Origin: Littorina saxatilis
Lineage: Eukaryota > Mollusca > Gastropoda > Littorinimorpha > Littorinidae
Direction: 5' to 3'
Assembly (NCBI RefSeq): GCF_037325665.1
Contig: NC_090245.1
Location: 48,379,269 to 48,443,268 of the forward strand
DNA: 64,000 nucleotides
Position numbers and translations under genes: made by a program. Positions 50,350 through 62,999 of this stretch are shown here, piece after piece (positions within the stretch are counted from its first letter, which is position 1; each line of letters starts with the position of its first letter). The notes below the pieces were generated by a model. It did no database searches and was not told the origin of the DNA. It saw only the letters and a list, made by a program, of their open reading frames with translations.

Positions 50350-51789
50350 GACCTGAGTATATATTCGTGTTGTCTCCTTTTCCCACTTAATTTCCCTTTT
50401 TCTCTCACTGTACCTCTCTCTCCGTCACTCTCTTGGCTGTCTGACTCGCGTGCGCGCGTGTGTGTGTGTGTATGTGTCAAGCAACATTTGGGATTTTCTT
50501 TATCATAAACTCATACTCAAAAGTTGAGCAACAAGACTCGGAAGTAGATTAAACTAGAAATGGGCAACCACCATTACATCCAGTCGATGCGCGTTGAAAC
50601 AATCAACAATCAGGATTTTACCAAAAGCCGATGTTACTTAAAATAGAATTAGTAATTCTGGGAAATCGTTCACCAGAGATACGCCACAATTATACAACCC
50701 TTTGATAAATTGGGTTTTCAATACATCACTCAAACCTTTGGAATTAATTAAAAAGAATAAAAATACAAGAATTACGAGTTAAAACTTTTTGTAAAAGTGG
50801 AAAAAATTTAAAAAAATCTTGCCAACTATGTGTTTCGAAACCGTGTCCGACATTATGTTGTAGTCCGGCTTTCAAATGCATTGACCAATCGCCGAAAGAC
50901 TGACGTCATTTCTGAAATGATTTCCCTGCTGAGAATTCAATAATTTTGATGACATACAAAGGATTTAGTTCAGGACGACGACGCCCTATGGTTGGTTTAT
51001 TGAAGCAAGCGGTTAAAAACAGTGTCGACAGAGCCAAGGAAGGGTGATACTAACTTGTAGTTATCATTCGCTTGTGCAACTGCAAGACTCTAATTACATT
51101 GTATTTCTGTATCTTTAACTACTGAGCTTTATCAACAGTATGCATTCAAAGTGTGTGTACTCAGTTTGCCATGAGTCGATGTTCACGAGTCTTCACGTGC
51201 ACATGAGATGAAAAAGCTTTTACGGCCACAGGGCAGACTTTAGAACAGGACTGGTGTCGAGAGATAATAACTGTCAGGGGAGGTAACACTTTATGCTGAT
51301 GACAGCAAGCAGAGCCCTGCTGGAGACACATTGTTCACCAAAATGAAAGACGGATGCCTATTCCTAATGCATGCCCAAAACTGATGAGTTGCACATTGAC
51401 GTTTGGATTCAAAACATTTTCTCCACGCTCAATGTCTGCAATTTAGGTATATTTAAGGGTTCCACTGTATTGGTGTCATGCAAACGCAAGTACGTGTTCT
51501 GAATGACCTCAGCTTTTAGGAGAGGCACCAACAGGTACTGAAATGAAAACTCACACGGCCTGGGCCAGCAAATGTTCCACTAAATAGTTAAAAGCAACCC
51601 TGATAAGAATTTTTTTTTTAAACAAATGGCCTTCAAGAACGATTTTCTCTGTGAGCAGCAATAAGAACCTCGCTGGAACTGTCAGGAAGGAGACTTGATG
51701 GCGCCCAACACCGAATTGTACTTCAGTTAAACGTACAGTGTGCCCGGGGTCGTAACCTGCGTTTATCAACCAGTTCCGTCATTATTCTG
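50350..51789. other. intergenic, nothing recognised
   Basis: No exon, RNA gene or bounded transposon on either strand. There is a short CG/GT-rich run at about 50,448-50,472. Confidence 0.45.
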
Positions 51790-52299
51790 TGGTCAGTTTT
51801 CTCTCCCTGTCTGTCTGTTGCTGTGTGTGTTTGTGTTGTGTGGCGTGCGTGCGTGTGTGTGTGTGCGTACGTGCGTGTGCGCGCGCGAGCCGTCGGCTGT
51901 GTGTGTGTGAGTGTGTTTGTGTGGTGTTTGTTTCCCTCAAATACGACCCCTTGTTTCCAACTAATCGATGGCGTGTCTTTCTGCTCAGTCAAACTTCACT
52001 CCGCCCCCCCCCCCCCCCCCTCTCCCCCTCTGCCGGGCGGCCAGACAGCCCCCCCCCCCCCCTTTCCCTACCCGGATCCCGATCCCCCCTCTTCCCTTCC
52101 CTTCCCCTCCCCATCCGATTTTAATCCGGCCGGTACGGATTTAACCATCTCAGTGACAGCGTGCGCTCCTTCCCAAGCCGCTAGTAACATCAGCCTTCTG
52201 TCTCGCGACCCCCTCTCTTGTCCGACACTGTCGTCTGCTGGCCTGGCCCGACACTTGGTTAACACATCTCTCACCTGTGCGCTGACCAGTGTTCGCAGG
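51790..52299 (+). promoter_or_regulatory. possible promoter and non-coding first exon of a downstream gene
   Basis: A GT/CG-rich stretch and two poly-C runs are followed by C-rich sequence ending in GTTCGCAG|GTAGGTTC, a good donor after 52,299. Base composition shifts sharply to AT-rich afterwards. No partner exon was found in the window, so the gene, if any, continues beyond 64 kb. Confidence 0.3.
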
Positions 52300-52960
52300 T
52301 AGGTTCTTGCTCTTCGGCACTTTTCCTCTATTTCACACACTGATGCTGTTAGGCTATGTCTCATTGTGCATCAGTAGCTGCAATGAAGTTTTAATGTGTG
52401 CATGTGATGTATCGGCATTTAATTATTGTAATCGTTTATTTTGTCTGACTCTGCATCGCGAGTAACTTATGAAAAGTTGTAGGGTATTTTATCGTCATTT
52501 ATTATACTCGTTTTGTTTGTCTGATTCTGCATCACGAGTAACTAATGACTTTTTGTGTGAAATGTAGCGAAGTATACTCACTTGTTTTGTTTGAACTTTT
52601 GTTGTGTAATGGTTTGTAGTTTAGTGTATTCATTTGTTTTGTCTGTTTCTGCATCAGTAACTTTAATGATTTGTTGTGGTGTAATGTGTCGTACATTATT
52701 GTACTCTATTCAAGTTGTTATACGTAAAATTTGCGGTTCACTAATGTTAACCTAAACACATGCTAATGTCGTATTTTCTTCAGTTTAATACAATGTATCG
52801 ATCCCACTGTCTTGTAATCCACTGCGTCGTTTTGTATGACTGAATCAGTCACGCGTTCTGCAATTGTCGGCATAGACGTAAAATAATGTAGGAAACGACT
52901 TTTCTCATATTTGAATTATATTGTATTGGACGGACTTGCAGTGTACAAAATTATTATACG

Positions 52961-53102
52961 TTATTTCTATTTTTGATCAAAATATGACATTTTAAACAGA
53001 TCGAGACAGTCAATGTTCCTCCGAGACCGCGCTAGCGGTCGAGGTGAACAATGACTGTCGAGATCTGTGTAAAATGTCATATTTTGGTCAAAAATACAGA
53101 TA
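52961..53102. repeat. hairpin-forming foldback element, about 67-bp arms
   Basis: The left arm (52,961-53,029) and right arm (53,036-53,102) are near-perfect reverse complements (for example AAAATATGACATTTTA and TAAAATGTCATATTTT), meeting at the near-palindrome GACCGCGCTAGCGGTC. Confidence 0.85.
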
Positions 53103-53756
53103 ACATTTATGTATCGATCGATTCTGGTTAGAATTCCTTTTAGTTTTTATGATTGAACGCACACAAACATGCACTATTTAGTAGTTTCGGCTGGCCGCCT
53201 AAATATGAAGTTTTGTCGGCCTCTGACGTCACATGGCTCAAAAAAGGGAAATCCAGTGTCAATCAATACATAAAGGTTTTTTCAGGACGTACAATAATGT
53301 GGAGAAAAAACAAACTTACGTCAGGCTGAAGACACAGGGGAAAAGCAAACACACAAACAAACAATTTTTCCCCCCGATCGTCGTTGTGTTGAGAACAAAT
53401 CCCGATACAAACAGGTCGTCAGAAAAATCCGCTGTGCCTCGGAACGCAACAGACCAAGGGGGGAGGGGGGGGGGGGGGTCAATATGCACCGGATGACCCC
53501 CGTGTCTAGCCGGTCACCCGCGGAGCCTGGCGAGATATTATCAGCCCAAAGACAGATTGATAATTTGTGTCATTTACTTCAGTTATCCTCTTGCCTTACG
53601 ACTGAAAAAACACGACTAATGATACGGACACTTTTAACATCACTGTGCCATGGCAGTACATGTATATGTTTTATACTGCTTCTGACGGTGTAATAGTTAT
53701 GTGATGATGCAATGATCATGTTAAATGAACATATTATGACTACTAAACCATAGACT

Positions 53757-54683
53757 CAGGGCTCCCCATGGACGCCCGTGTAACACGAAATTTTTACTCC
53801 ACGAAAAATTTACTCCGGAGTAAATATTTCGTACGAAATTCTTACTCCGAGTAAATTTTTCGTACGAGAAAAGAACTCCCCAGAGCACGAAAAAATTACT
53901 CCCTCCACGAAATTTTTACTCCACATTTTTTTTACTTCCAGTAAAAATCTCGTACGCTAAAATGGGATGCGGGCGAAGGGATAATGCCAATAATGGGATC
54001 TCGCGCAAACGAATGTCGCGCTACCCTCCCTCCACCCCTTCCACCACCAAGACTAACAGGGGACAAGGGAGTAGAAATTTCGTACACCTGGCATGGGAAG
54101 TTAAATTGCTCGTGTTGGGGTGAAGTAATTTATTCGTTATTTATTCGTCAGGGGAGTAACATTTTTGTACGAAATGTTTTCTCGGAACTCACCTGTCTTG
54201 GGGAGTAATTTTCTCGTGCAATGGGGGAGTGCTTTTTTCGTAAAGGGAGTAACTTTTTCGTACGAAATGTTTACTCCGGAGTAAAAATCTCGTGGGAGTA
54301 ATTTTCTCGTGTTACACCGGGACCCGGCTCACTTTTAATGTTTAGAGGGTCCATGGACCCCCTAAGCGGAGTTTTAGAGTATCCCAAGAGATCGCGAATA
54401 ATGTGATATGAAGTGTGTGTTTTTATCACCAGAATAATCGAGGAGGACGCTTCAACAAAACCTTGTCAAATGCAACACACGAACACTTTGTCCCGCGTGA
54501 AACTTGGATAATTTGTGCTTACACTTTGACTTAGCGATCGACTACAGTCTGAAAAGAGTATACGGGACGCACGACAACGGAAATTGAGTGCGTCCCGGGA
54601 CCCCCTCCATGAATTTCTAGTACGACGTGATTTCGGCTTCTAGTGCGTATTGGACGCAGGGACGCGCATTGTGGGGAGCCCTG
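53757..54683. mobile_element. hAT-like MITE with CAGGGCTCCCCA ends, carrying a nested element
   Basis: Perfect 12-bp TIRs CAGGGCTCCCCA / TGGGGAGCCCTG. CAGGG-type ends suggest hAT, but the flanking 8 bp (CATAGACT and CAGACTAC) do not match cleanly. The nested element at 53,779-54,316 splits it. Confidence 0.7.
53779..54316. mobile_element. nested foldback element built from ACTCC and TCGTACGA motifs
   Basis: The ends TGTAACACGA / TCGTGTTACA are perfect inverts, flanked by CCG on both sides. The interior is packed with short self-complementary words (TTTCGTACGAAAT, TTTACTCCGGAGTAAA, GGGAGTAA). Confidence 0.78.
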
Positions 54684-55125
54684 CAGACTACATTATCAAC
54701 ACACAGGAAAAAACGCACTGTTGACTAAATTTACTCCAAGTAGTGAACATCTAGCCTCAGTGTTTGGTTCTGTGGGAGTGTTGCAGTGAAACATTTTGCG
54801 GGTGCTCCATATTCATTATTAATGCAGAGTGTTGACAACGTGGAAGAAACAAGACTGTTTGCTTATCTCAATATCACAGGCTGTGGTAAACGATGACACA
54901 GTGACGTGACCACAGTTTGGGAAGGGGGACTTAAACATGTTGCCCTGTCCACCGGATCAGGATGAGGTTTGCCCTGTACTTAGTGGTCCTAAGGCTTAGT
55001 AGGCCTAGCTAGTGCTTAGTAGTCCGCAAAAAAATAAACTCCTTGTTGTGTAAACAATTTGTGTAATCTCAAATCTGACCACGCCTTTAAACTGGATAAG
55101 AGCACCCTTATACTTATACACGAAC

Positions 55126-55421
55126 GGTTGGCCTAGTGGTAAGGCGTCCGCCCCGTGATCGGGAGGTCGTGTGTTCGAACCCCGGCCGGGTCATACCTAA
55201 GACTTTAAAATTGGCAATCTAGTGGCTGCTCCGCCTGGCGTCTGGCATTATGGGGTTAGTGCTAGGACGGGTTGGTCCGGTGTCAGAATAATGTGACTGG
55301 GTGAGACATGAAGCCTGTGCTGCGACTTCTGTCTTGTGTGTGGCGCACGTTATATGTCAAAGCAGCACCGCCCTGATATGGCCCTTCGTGGTCGGCTGGG
55401 CGTTAAGCAAACAAACAACAA
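55126..55421 (+). mobile_element. tRNA-derived SINE, family C, full length
   Basis: A box (TTGGCCTAGTGGTAAGGCG) and B box (GTTCGAACCCC, 55,173-55,183) are followed by a conserved body ending GGTCGGCTGGGCGTTAAGC with an (AAAC)n tail. TSD ACACGAAC at 55,118-55,125 and 55,422-55,429. Its 3' body resembles the tail of the SINE-like pair at 13.7 and 20.9 kb. Confidence 0.92.
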
Positions 55422-55818
55422 ACACGAACCAAAAAGGAACATTTTTATAGCTTGATGTGGCGAGTTGAATTTTTTTAATGAGTGAATTTTGTAATAAAAA
55501 AAGAAAGAAGCTTCTTGGCATTTAACGCACAGGGAAACTCCCGGCAACAAAAAGCCGGACCGGAACATGTGACGTAGAATGCTCAAATATTTGCAAACGT
55601 GTTTTCGGCAAGACTTGATTTGCATCCTGTACATGATTTTTCATGATGCATTGTATGCAGACACACAGGCAGGAGTTCTTTGTTGTTGAAAAGCCATTAG
55701 CAGGACTTGTCGAATGTTTACAGCCAGCTCTACATGCATTCTACAGGTGCGCCAGAGAATGTAACAGGGGTGGTATGCACGAGAAAGTGCACAACTGGCT
55801 GGGAGCTAAGCGCTGCCG

Positions 55819-55871
55819 GGGTCAGATTAGTTGAAATTAAAATCTGTTTGAGATTTCAACCAATCCGACCC
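55819..55871. repeat. short foldback hairpin
   Basis: The arms GGGGTCAGATTAGTTGAAAT and AGATTTCAACCAATCCGACCC are near-complements around a 12-nt loop; weaker complementarity continues outward for about 30 nt. Confidence 0.65.
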
Positions 55872-56219
55872 AGTGCTTGGGTTTCACCTGGTTGGGCTTT
55901 TTTTCGCGCATTCCAACCCATGGTGTCGCAAGGAGCAGAGGCCGTAGAGTACTCTACTATCTCTGCTATAGGACAGTATTCAAACCTGGTAACACAATCC
56001 CGTCCAGTCTTCACGCCGAGAAAAAGTTAGCCTAAGTCGAACATCGGATGCACACACTGGTTGCCAGGATGGATCTCACAAAATAGATGTTTAACCGAGG
56101 AACGAAAATAAAAGCAAAAGTCAAGCAGGTCCAAATCCAAACACAGATAGACTGCTAACGTTCCAAAATTCACAATCAAAAAACGAGAATTTATTGGAAC
56201 GTCAACTTATTGAGAAAAC

Positions 56220-56604
56220 TTCTTCTTCTTCTTCTTCTTCTGCGTTCGTGGGCTGAAACTCCCACGTACACTCGTGTTTTTTGCACGAGTGGAATTTTAC
56301 GTGTATGACCGTTTTTTACCCCGCCATTTAGGCAGCCATACGCCGTTTTCGGAGGAAGCATGCTGGGTATTTTCGTGTTTCTATAACCCACCGAACTCTG
56401 ACATGGATTACAGGATCTTTTTCGTGCGCACTTGGTCTTGTGCTTGCGTGTACACACGGGGGTGTTCGGACACCGAGGAGAGTCTGCACACAAAGTTGAC
56501 TCTGAGAAATAAATCTCTCGCCGAACGTGGGGACGAACTCACGCTGACAGCGGCCAACTGGATACAAATCCAGCGCGCTACCGACTGAGCTACATCCCCG
56601 CCCC
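56220..56604 (-). mobile_element. tRNA-derived SINE, family A copy 2
   Basis: Nearly the same as 34,459-34,842 apart from a few substitutions and a 6-nt difference near the B box. Flanked by ATTGAGAAAAC and ATTGACAAAAC, an 11-bp TSD with one mismatch. Confidence 0.9.
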
Positions 56605-56615
56605 ATTGACAAAAC

Positions 56616-57348
56616 AAAACGTTACATTTACAGTACGTTGACCCAGTGGCCTTTGAAGCAGACAGACAGACCAACACTTACATGATACAAATAATGAACT
56701 TATATCTCATCCACAACAGGTCCAAGATGAGTTCACCTATCTGCACACTCAACAATCTGTATGACGTCAATCAGTCTGGCGCGTATCAGCTGAGCGTCAC
56801 ATGACCTCTCCGCCCAGGATCTGATTGCACAGCTCAAAATGGCTTTATCCTAAACACAAACCAAAACATTTTAGGGATCAAGTAAGCGTGAGGTAAAGGA
56901 AATAGATCTGCGTAAATGTCACGTACAAATGCTTTTGGATAAACTATGAGAGGGTGTCGACACAAGCATTCCAATGGCATTGCATGCATCCTGGACAGTA
57001 CAAATTAATGAATGTTGTGCGAGTCTCTGGTTGTATAGTGCACATGATCAAGTTACCTCCCTTCCCTTTGTCCTTGTGTTGACTTTTTATCCACCGTGCA
57101 TACACCGTCCCTGTCTATATAATTATATATATATCACAACTTGAAAGAAGAAAAGGCTGGAAAGGATGTGTTTTCTTTGCATGTGTACCGAGCAACCTCC
57201 TTTCATTAAAAATGAGTTTGCTTGGCACATGGAACTGCGACTAATGGAATCGTTTTAACATTCTTCCCCGTGTCAAAAACTGAGACACCGCCGGAATCCG
57301 GGACGAGACACACGTTCGTTGAGTAATAAACATGTCTACAGCCTATTC

Positions 57349-57379
<31 letters not shown>

Positions 57380-58440
57380 GCTGTTTTCTTTTTGACAGGA
57401 GGATGTTTAATTTATTCCCCCGCGACAAATTCATTGGTGTCATTCATTTCTCCGACGTACCGCCAGATAAATGTGAAACTTAATCTTTTTCTTGGTTTTT
57501 TTCACGGCGTGCCCACAGTTTGTATTGTTCATCTCATTTTACAAACGTTGTGCAGAAAGTGTGTGTTGAATGCTAATGATTTGTTTGTTTCAAAAACACT
57601 TCCCGGGAATTAACCCCATTCCTATTTGCGTGTTCTGATCGTTTTGGGTGTTTGTGGTTTGTCTAGTTGATTTTTTTTTTCTTTTTTTTTTTAAAGAAGT
57701 CGACGATAATAGAAAACGACGGTTGTGCTGTTTCATCTCTCTGTATCTATGTTCGGCAATTGAACTGAAACTGAACTTGCTTACAAAAGGATACAAGTTT
57801 TCGGCAAAGCCTAATCTTCTAACTGTGTCCCTTATAAAAAAAAAATGAAAAAACCAACGCTTTAAAGACAGACGCACGCTACTTTTAAAATAGCCCCGGC
57901 CTGATATAGGTTTAATATAAGACAACGAAAAAAAAGAGCAAGCAACCAGCTGACTGTCAACTGTTTTGTAGCCCCAAAAGGCGTCCTGCAAAAAACAAAT
58001 TGGGCTAAATTCGGGTTAGTGTGTCCATCACTCACTGATGCAGTGCCAAACCTCGTACTTTCAAGTCAATCCCCAGATTTGGACTGAATACATTTTAAGA
58101 ATAGCACAACAGTCAAACTTGACATTTTGTGAACCCAAACGTGCCATAGCTCAAGTCAATGTACACCGAATATAAAGTAGTTTGCTAAACAAATGTAGGA
58201 GTCATTAGCCTTTTAGTGGATGGCATTTTTGGGGGTCACTCTGTGTATTACCAGTTCACTGAGGTGTCGTAAAATTCACTGGCAGTGCTCGTGATCTATT
58301 CATTACAAGAATAAACTTAGTCGTCAGCGAATAGCGCAGTTGTTGCTTTTTTGCGTAGTTCAGTTCACATACTTTGGAAACAACAAAATAAAGTTAGTTT
58401 AATTTTTTTTTAAACCTTGTCTTACAACTGTGATTTTTTG

Positions 58441-58476
<36 letters not shown>

Positions 58477-58493
58477 CTTGTACACTATTCAGT
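56616..58493. other. intergenic, nothing recognised
   Basis: Contains a poly-T tract (about 57,348-57,376), an (AT)n patch and a 133-codon open frame (57,991-57,590, minus) without family resemblance. A GTT repeat precedes the element at 58,494. Confidence 0.4.
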
Positions 58494-58945
58494 CTATGAG
58501 TACCAAATTTGGCAAGATGGTGTATGATGACAAGAAAAACATACATAGCATCTTGACCTTGCTTCAAGGTCAAGGTCGCAGGGGCCATAAATGTTGTCTA
58601 AAAAACAGCTATTTTTCACATTTTTCCCATTTTCTCTAAAGTTTTTGAGATTGAATACCTCACCTATATATGATATATAGGGCAAAGTAAGCCCCATCTT
58701 TTGATACCAGTTTGGTTTACCTTGCTTCAAGGTCAAGGTCACAGGAGCTCTTCAAAGTTTCATTGTATACATATTTTGAAGTGACCTATGACCTATGACC
58801 CTGAACTATGGAAGATAACTGTTTCAAACTTAAAAATTATGTGGGGCACATGTTATGCTTTCATCATGAGACACATTTGGTCACATATGATCAAGGTCAA
58901 GGTCACTTTGACCCTTATGAAATGTGACCAAAATAAGGTAGTGAA
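58494..58945 (-). mobile_element. truncated copy of the TGACCTTGA-rich DNA transposon
   Basis: Reverse-oriented copy of most of the element at 16,771-18,715, without the Helitron: CCCATCTTTTGATACCAGTT leads through the empty site to the AAACAGCTATTTTT block. TIR ends are missing, so it is truncated on both sides. Confidence 0.85.
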
Positions 58946-59011
58946 GACAACGCAATTAGTATTGCGAAGAAGAAAGACACAGGGATTAATCAGTGGTATA
59001 CTCATCTGTGA

Positions 59012-59014
<3 letters not shown>

Positions 59015-59065
<51 letters not shown>

Positions 59066-59081
59066 TGTATACATGTATGTA

Positions 59082-59132
<51 letters not shown>
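59015..59132. repeat. compound (GT)n microsatellite
   Basis: Two GT runs separated by GCGCGCGC and (ATGT)n. Confidence 0.95.
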
Positions 59133-59137
<5 letters not shown>

Positions 59138-59159
59138 TTGGTAGATGGAGAGGGGGGGG

Positions 59160-60930
59160 GAGGGTTTAACCAACAGACAGCTAGGGGCCACAGGACGAAA
59201 AGGGAAGTTTTGTGTTGTGAGGAATTAAGATTCAGAGACGGATGTGTGAAATATCACACTGTTGGTCACGTGACATGACGCGCATCCCGGAGCAGCTGTT
59301 TACAACTGCGCGACATTATTTCTTACCCTGCTTTCCCTCACGTCCTGCCCACCCCGAATTAACCCCGTTTAGAACATCCAGATCGACAGATGAGGATGTT
59401 TTTCTCTGCATCTCCTTCTCCTTTTCTTTTCTTTCATCTTCTATTCTAAGTCAGCAGCTCCTGTTATAAGACAGTTTGTGTGGGTGGTATGTACTACTCC
59501 CCCTTCGCCACACAAAAAGTAACGTATTATATGGAGGCTTACTGACTTAGATTTCCCAGAATGGGTTTCATGAAGCGATGAGTCAGAGGTGTTTTGGCGA
59601 AGAGAGTATTTTGATGAAGATATATTTTGAAACTAATTGAAAATCCAGGAAGCTGATGACAGTTCGTTGGCGCACCTTTGCTGAGCATTACTGAGCGAAG
59701 TGTTTGTGGACTTCATGTCCACACATTAATGGATAATCTTCTAGCGTGCCCTGGTAGATCGTTAATCTATTTAGTTATCTGTTTACTATAATTCAATATC
59801 TAACTGTTTACGTTTGAAACGATTTTTAGATAGTATCAATTAATGAACATATTTTAATTTTGTAAATATAAAGTGATCCTCAGATAGTAAACGATGACTA
59901 TGAAGCGTCTTACTCATATTGTGACAGCGAAATAGTGCTCAACAACAGAGTATGGACGTGCTGTTAAGATGACTGTCAAGATGCTCGTATAGTTCAACCA
60001 GTCTCTTCTGCATGCAATGTGCATGCCGTCCCCCAGCAAGAGAATGACCATGTGTTTGAGGGGGGGGTGGGTACTTTTGACGAATCTGGGTCACCAGTTA
60101 ACCTAAATCTGCACGCAAACGGCATGATTTACTCGAAAACGCACCACAAGTATATGGTAATAAATTAAATCAAAGTTAGCAAATGCGCTTCAGGACGTGC
60201 CGTTGCCTCTCACGGGCGTTATAACAAAAAGTAGTCAGGAAGCGCCGCCTAGTGACGTTCATCACATACACAAACCACGAAAGATAACCCAAACTCAGGG
60301 GAGATAACCCTAACTAAACACCACAAAGAGTGCTCCTACTTTGCCTAGAGTCAGTCTACGACATTCAATTACGCTTTTAAAACACTTCTTTTTGCAAAGT
60401 GGCATTCTTCCTGCGCAGTTGCATTATTTGTAACGCAGAATCTTATGGTATAACTTTGTCAGGAATCTAAGGGCCGTTTCCCTCAGGTATTATTCCTTTA
60501 ACATGCCAGTTTAATACTTTTATCTGTGTCCTATAGGCGGGCATGGTTTTTTCTGTGGGTCTCGCCCTTTAAGGCCAGTGGGAAGGGCGATGGGGTCTTG
60601 GGATCTCCTCCAGTGAAGTCTTCACACCTCCATTACCGCAATAGCACTTTAATGCTCGTTCAGCTTTGAAGTAAGTGAAAGGAGTTTCTTTGAAAGACAT
60701 CACCGCCATCCCTCAAAGTACTTTTAATTGAAACCTCGTATTTGTTTAACTGACTTGATATTCTATACCAGCCAACAACCTGAATGCTCGGCCAGCGAGG
60801 CGAATTATACACCCGCTGAAGAAGGAGGAACATCATTCTGTACTTCAGGCTTCCCCTCGTTAAATTTCAAAGCCACACAACAAACGGCCGCTACCCGCAT
60901 AGTGCAAAGGCCACAAAGGCGTACCTACGT
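59160..60930. other. intergenic, nothing recognised
   Basis: No exon-like conservation, RNA gene or bounded transposon found. Confidence 0.4.
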
Positions 60931-60937
60931 GTCATTA

Positions 60938-61520
60938 GTATTGACGGACTTTTTGCAGTCTGCGCACACAATTGTGATTAGTATTGACGAAATGCTTGCA
61001 GTCTGCGCAGACAGTTGTGATTAGCATTGACGGACTTTTTGCAGTCTGCGCACACAATTGTGATTAGTATTGACGGACTTTTTGCAGTCTGCGCACACAA
61101 TTGTGATTAGTATTAACGGACCTTTTGCTGTCTGCGCACACAATTGTGATTAGTATTGACGAATTTTGTGCAGTCTGCGCACACAATTGTGATTAGTATT
61201 GACGAATTTTGTGCAGTCTGCGCTCACAATTGTGATTAGTATTGACGGATTTTTGCAGTCTGCGCTGCTCACACAATTGTGATTAGTATTGACGAAATTT
61301 GTGCAGTCTGCGCACACAATTGTGATTAGTATTGACGAAATTTGTGCAGTCTGCGCACACAATTGTATTTAGTATTGACGAAAGTTTTGCAATCTGCGCA
61401 CACAATTGTGATTAGTATTGACGGATTGTTGCAGTCCGAGCTCACAATTGTAGTTAGTATTGACGGACTTTTTGCAGTCTGCGCATACAATTGTGATAAG
61501 TATTGACAGACATTTTGCAG
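60938..61520. repeat. minisatellite, about 44-bp unit, about 13 copies
   Basis: The unit contains TTTGCAGTCTGCGCACACAA then TTGTGATTAGTATTGACG. Copies vary by small indels and substitutions, with cleaner copies in the middle. Confidence 0.9.
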
Positions 61521-61770
61521 TCAGTGCGGCACACCGGTGGGTGTAGTAATCTGTGTTGACACGGAGTTACTTAGGTCACTGCGTCACATCTTAAGTATGG
61601 CTACTTAAGTAAAGCGGGACTTAGGACACTACTGGAGGGAGTGGGCAGGGGAGGGGGTGGTGGGTGGTTGGTGTGGTGGTGAGATGGTTATTCCTGTTGG
61701 AAATCCTTTTTCTTGATCTTCTTGACCACAACACGCACGCACGCCGCACTGCCACGCACGCACGCAAACA

Positions 61771-61779
61771 CACACACAT

Positions 61780-61820
<41 letters not shown>

Positions 61821-61822
61821 CA

Positions 61823-61857
<35 letters not shown>

Positions 61858-61898
61858 TTTTAACCCTTCCACATGGGATCGTGTACACTGTACTGGCG

Positions 61899-61988
<90 letters not shown>

Positions 61989-62259
61989 GCTCTCTTCTTC
62001 CTCTTTTTCGTTTTTTGTCTGGCGTAATTTGCTTCTGTTGAAAAGTGTGTTGGCTTCCTATTGATCAGGGGTGAAAGCAGGCAGCAAAAACCGTGGTAAA
62101 GAAACAGTGAGAGTTTGGTTAGCGGTCGTCCCATGACGGAGCGTTGTCGGTGTCTCACGCCATTCGCCTCGCACCTCACATCTCCTTCGGGAATGTGATA
62201 TTGGTGGTGGGATGTTGGAGTTTGGTTAGTGGTCGCCCCATGACGAATGGTTGTCATTC

Positions 62260-62293
<34 letters not shown>

Positions 62294-62294
62294 G

Positions 62295-62355
<61 letters not shown>
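61771..62355. repeat. microsatellite cluster: (AC)n, (TC)n, (GT)n
   Basis: (AC)n at about 61,771-61,855, (TC)n at 61,903-61,986 and (GT)n at about 62,264-62,355. All long open frames here are artefacts of these tracts. Confidence 0.95.
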
Positions 62356-62357
<2 letters not shown>

Positions 62358-62425
62358 AGCGTGGGTGCGTGCGTGCGTGTGTAGCGGTCGTCCCATGCCG
62401 GATCGTTGTCATCTCTCTGTGTGTG
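62117..62425. repeat. three dispersed copies of a 40-45-bp word
   Basis: GGTCGTCCCATGACGG-type words followed by GTTGTC recur at about 62,125, 62,231 and 62,386. The second and third copies are followed by TCTTTGTGTG or TCTCTGTGTG, so the GT microsatellite seems to have expanded from within the duplicated word. Confidence 0.6.
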
Positions 62426-62999
62426 AGCTGGTCCTGCCTGGGGTTCCCATGTCCCCAGTCACCAGACCCTTGTTATACACCTAGCTTACATTCCTCACAC
62501 CACTTGCAATGTCTGAATGCTCTCATGCCTCTCATGCCGCGCGATCTTCTTGCAATTCGCTCGTGAAGTGAGGACACTGATCGACTGTTGGCTGATGACA
62601 CCTAGGTGTGAATCTCTGCTTATCTCAGTGCTCACCGCACGCATGGCCTTTGTCCAGTATGCAATGTCCGAGGCAGTTGATAATCTTTGTGTAGTGGGTT
62701 TGATGATAAAGGGCAATGAACTAATTTTGTTAATTAACAAAATCCTTCCTTGATTCTTGTCAAGTAGTTTTTTTTCTTCCAAATAAATGAGGTATTCCAT
62801 ACACAAAAAAGGACCTGTTTCAACATGTATTTTTCTCACGGTGAATGTTTCAGAGTTTTGCACTGCCTTTAGGTTCAACACCTAGGGCGAAACTTGTATT
62901 TAAAAAGAAACCAGCGATAAAGTTCTGCAAACGAGACTTCTGTCATGAACATCAAAAGAGTAGCCTTTTCAGTACTGAACGTTTAACAGCCAGACATTA

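Noticed and set aside
55126-55200. Possible tRNA gene
   Set aside because: Has Pol III boxes but is the head of a 296-bp SINE with target duplications and no closed acceptor stem; same reasoning for 37,555-37,630 and the heads near 34,842 and 56,604.
55707-56030. 107-codon open frame
   Set aside because: Overlaps a foldback hairpin and has no family match.
57590-57991. 133-codon open frame on minus strand
   Set aside because: Rich in lysine, serine and phenylalanine from A/T homopolymers; no known domain.
60938-61520. CRISPR-like array
   Set aside because: No unique spacers: repeats are directly abutting and imperfect, in a eukaryotic genome.
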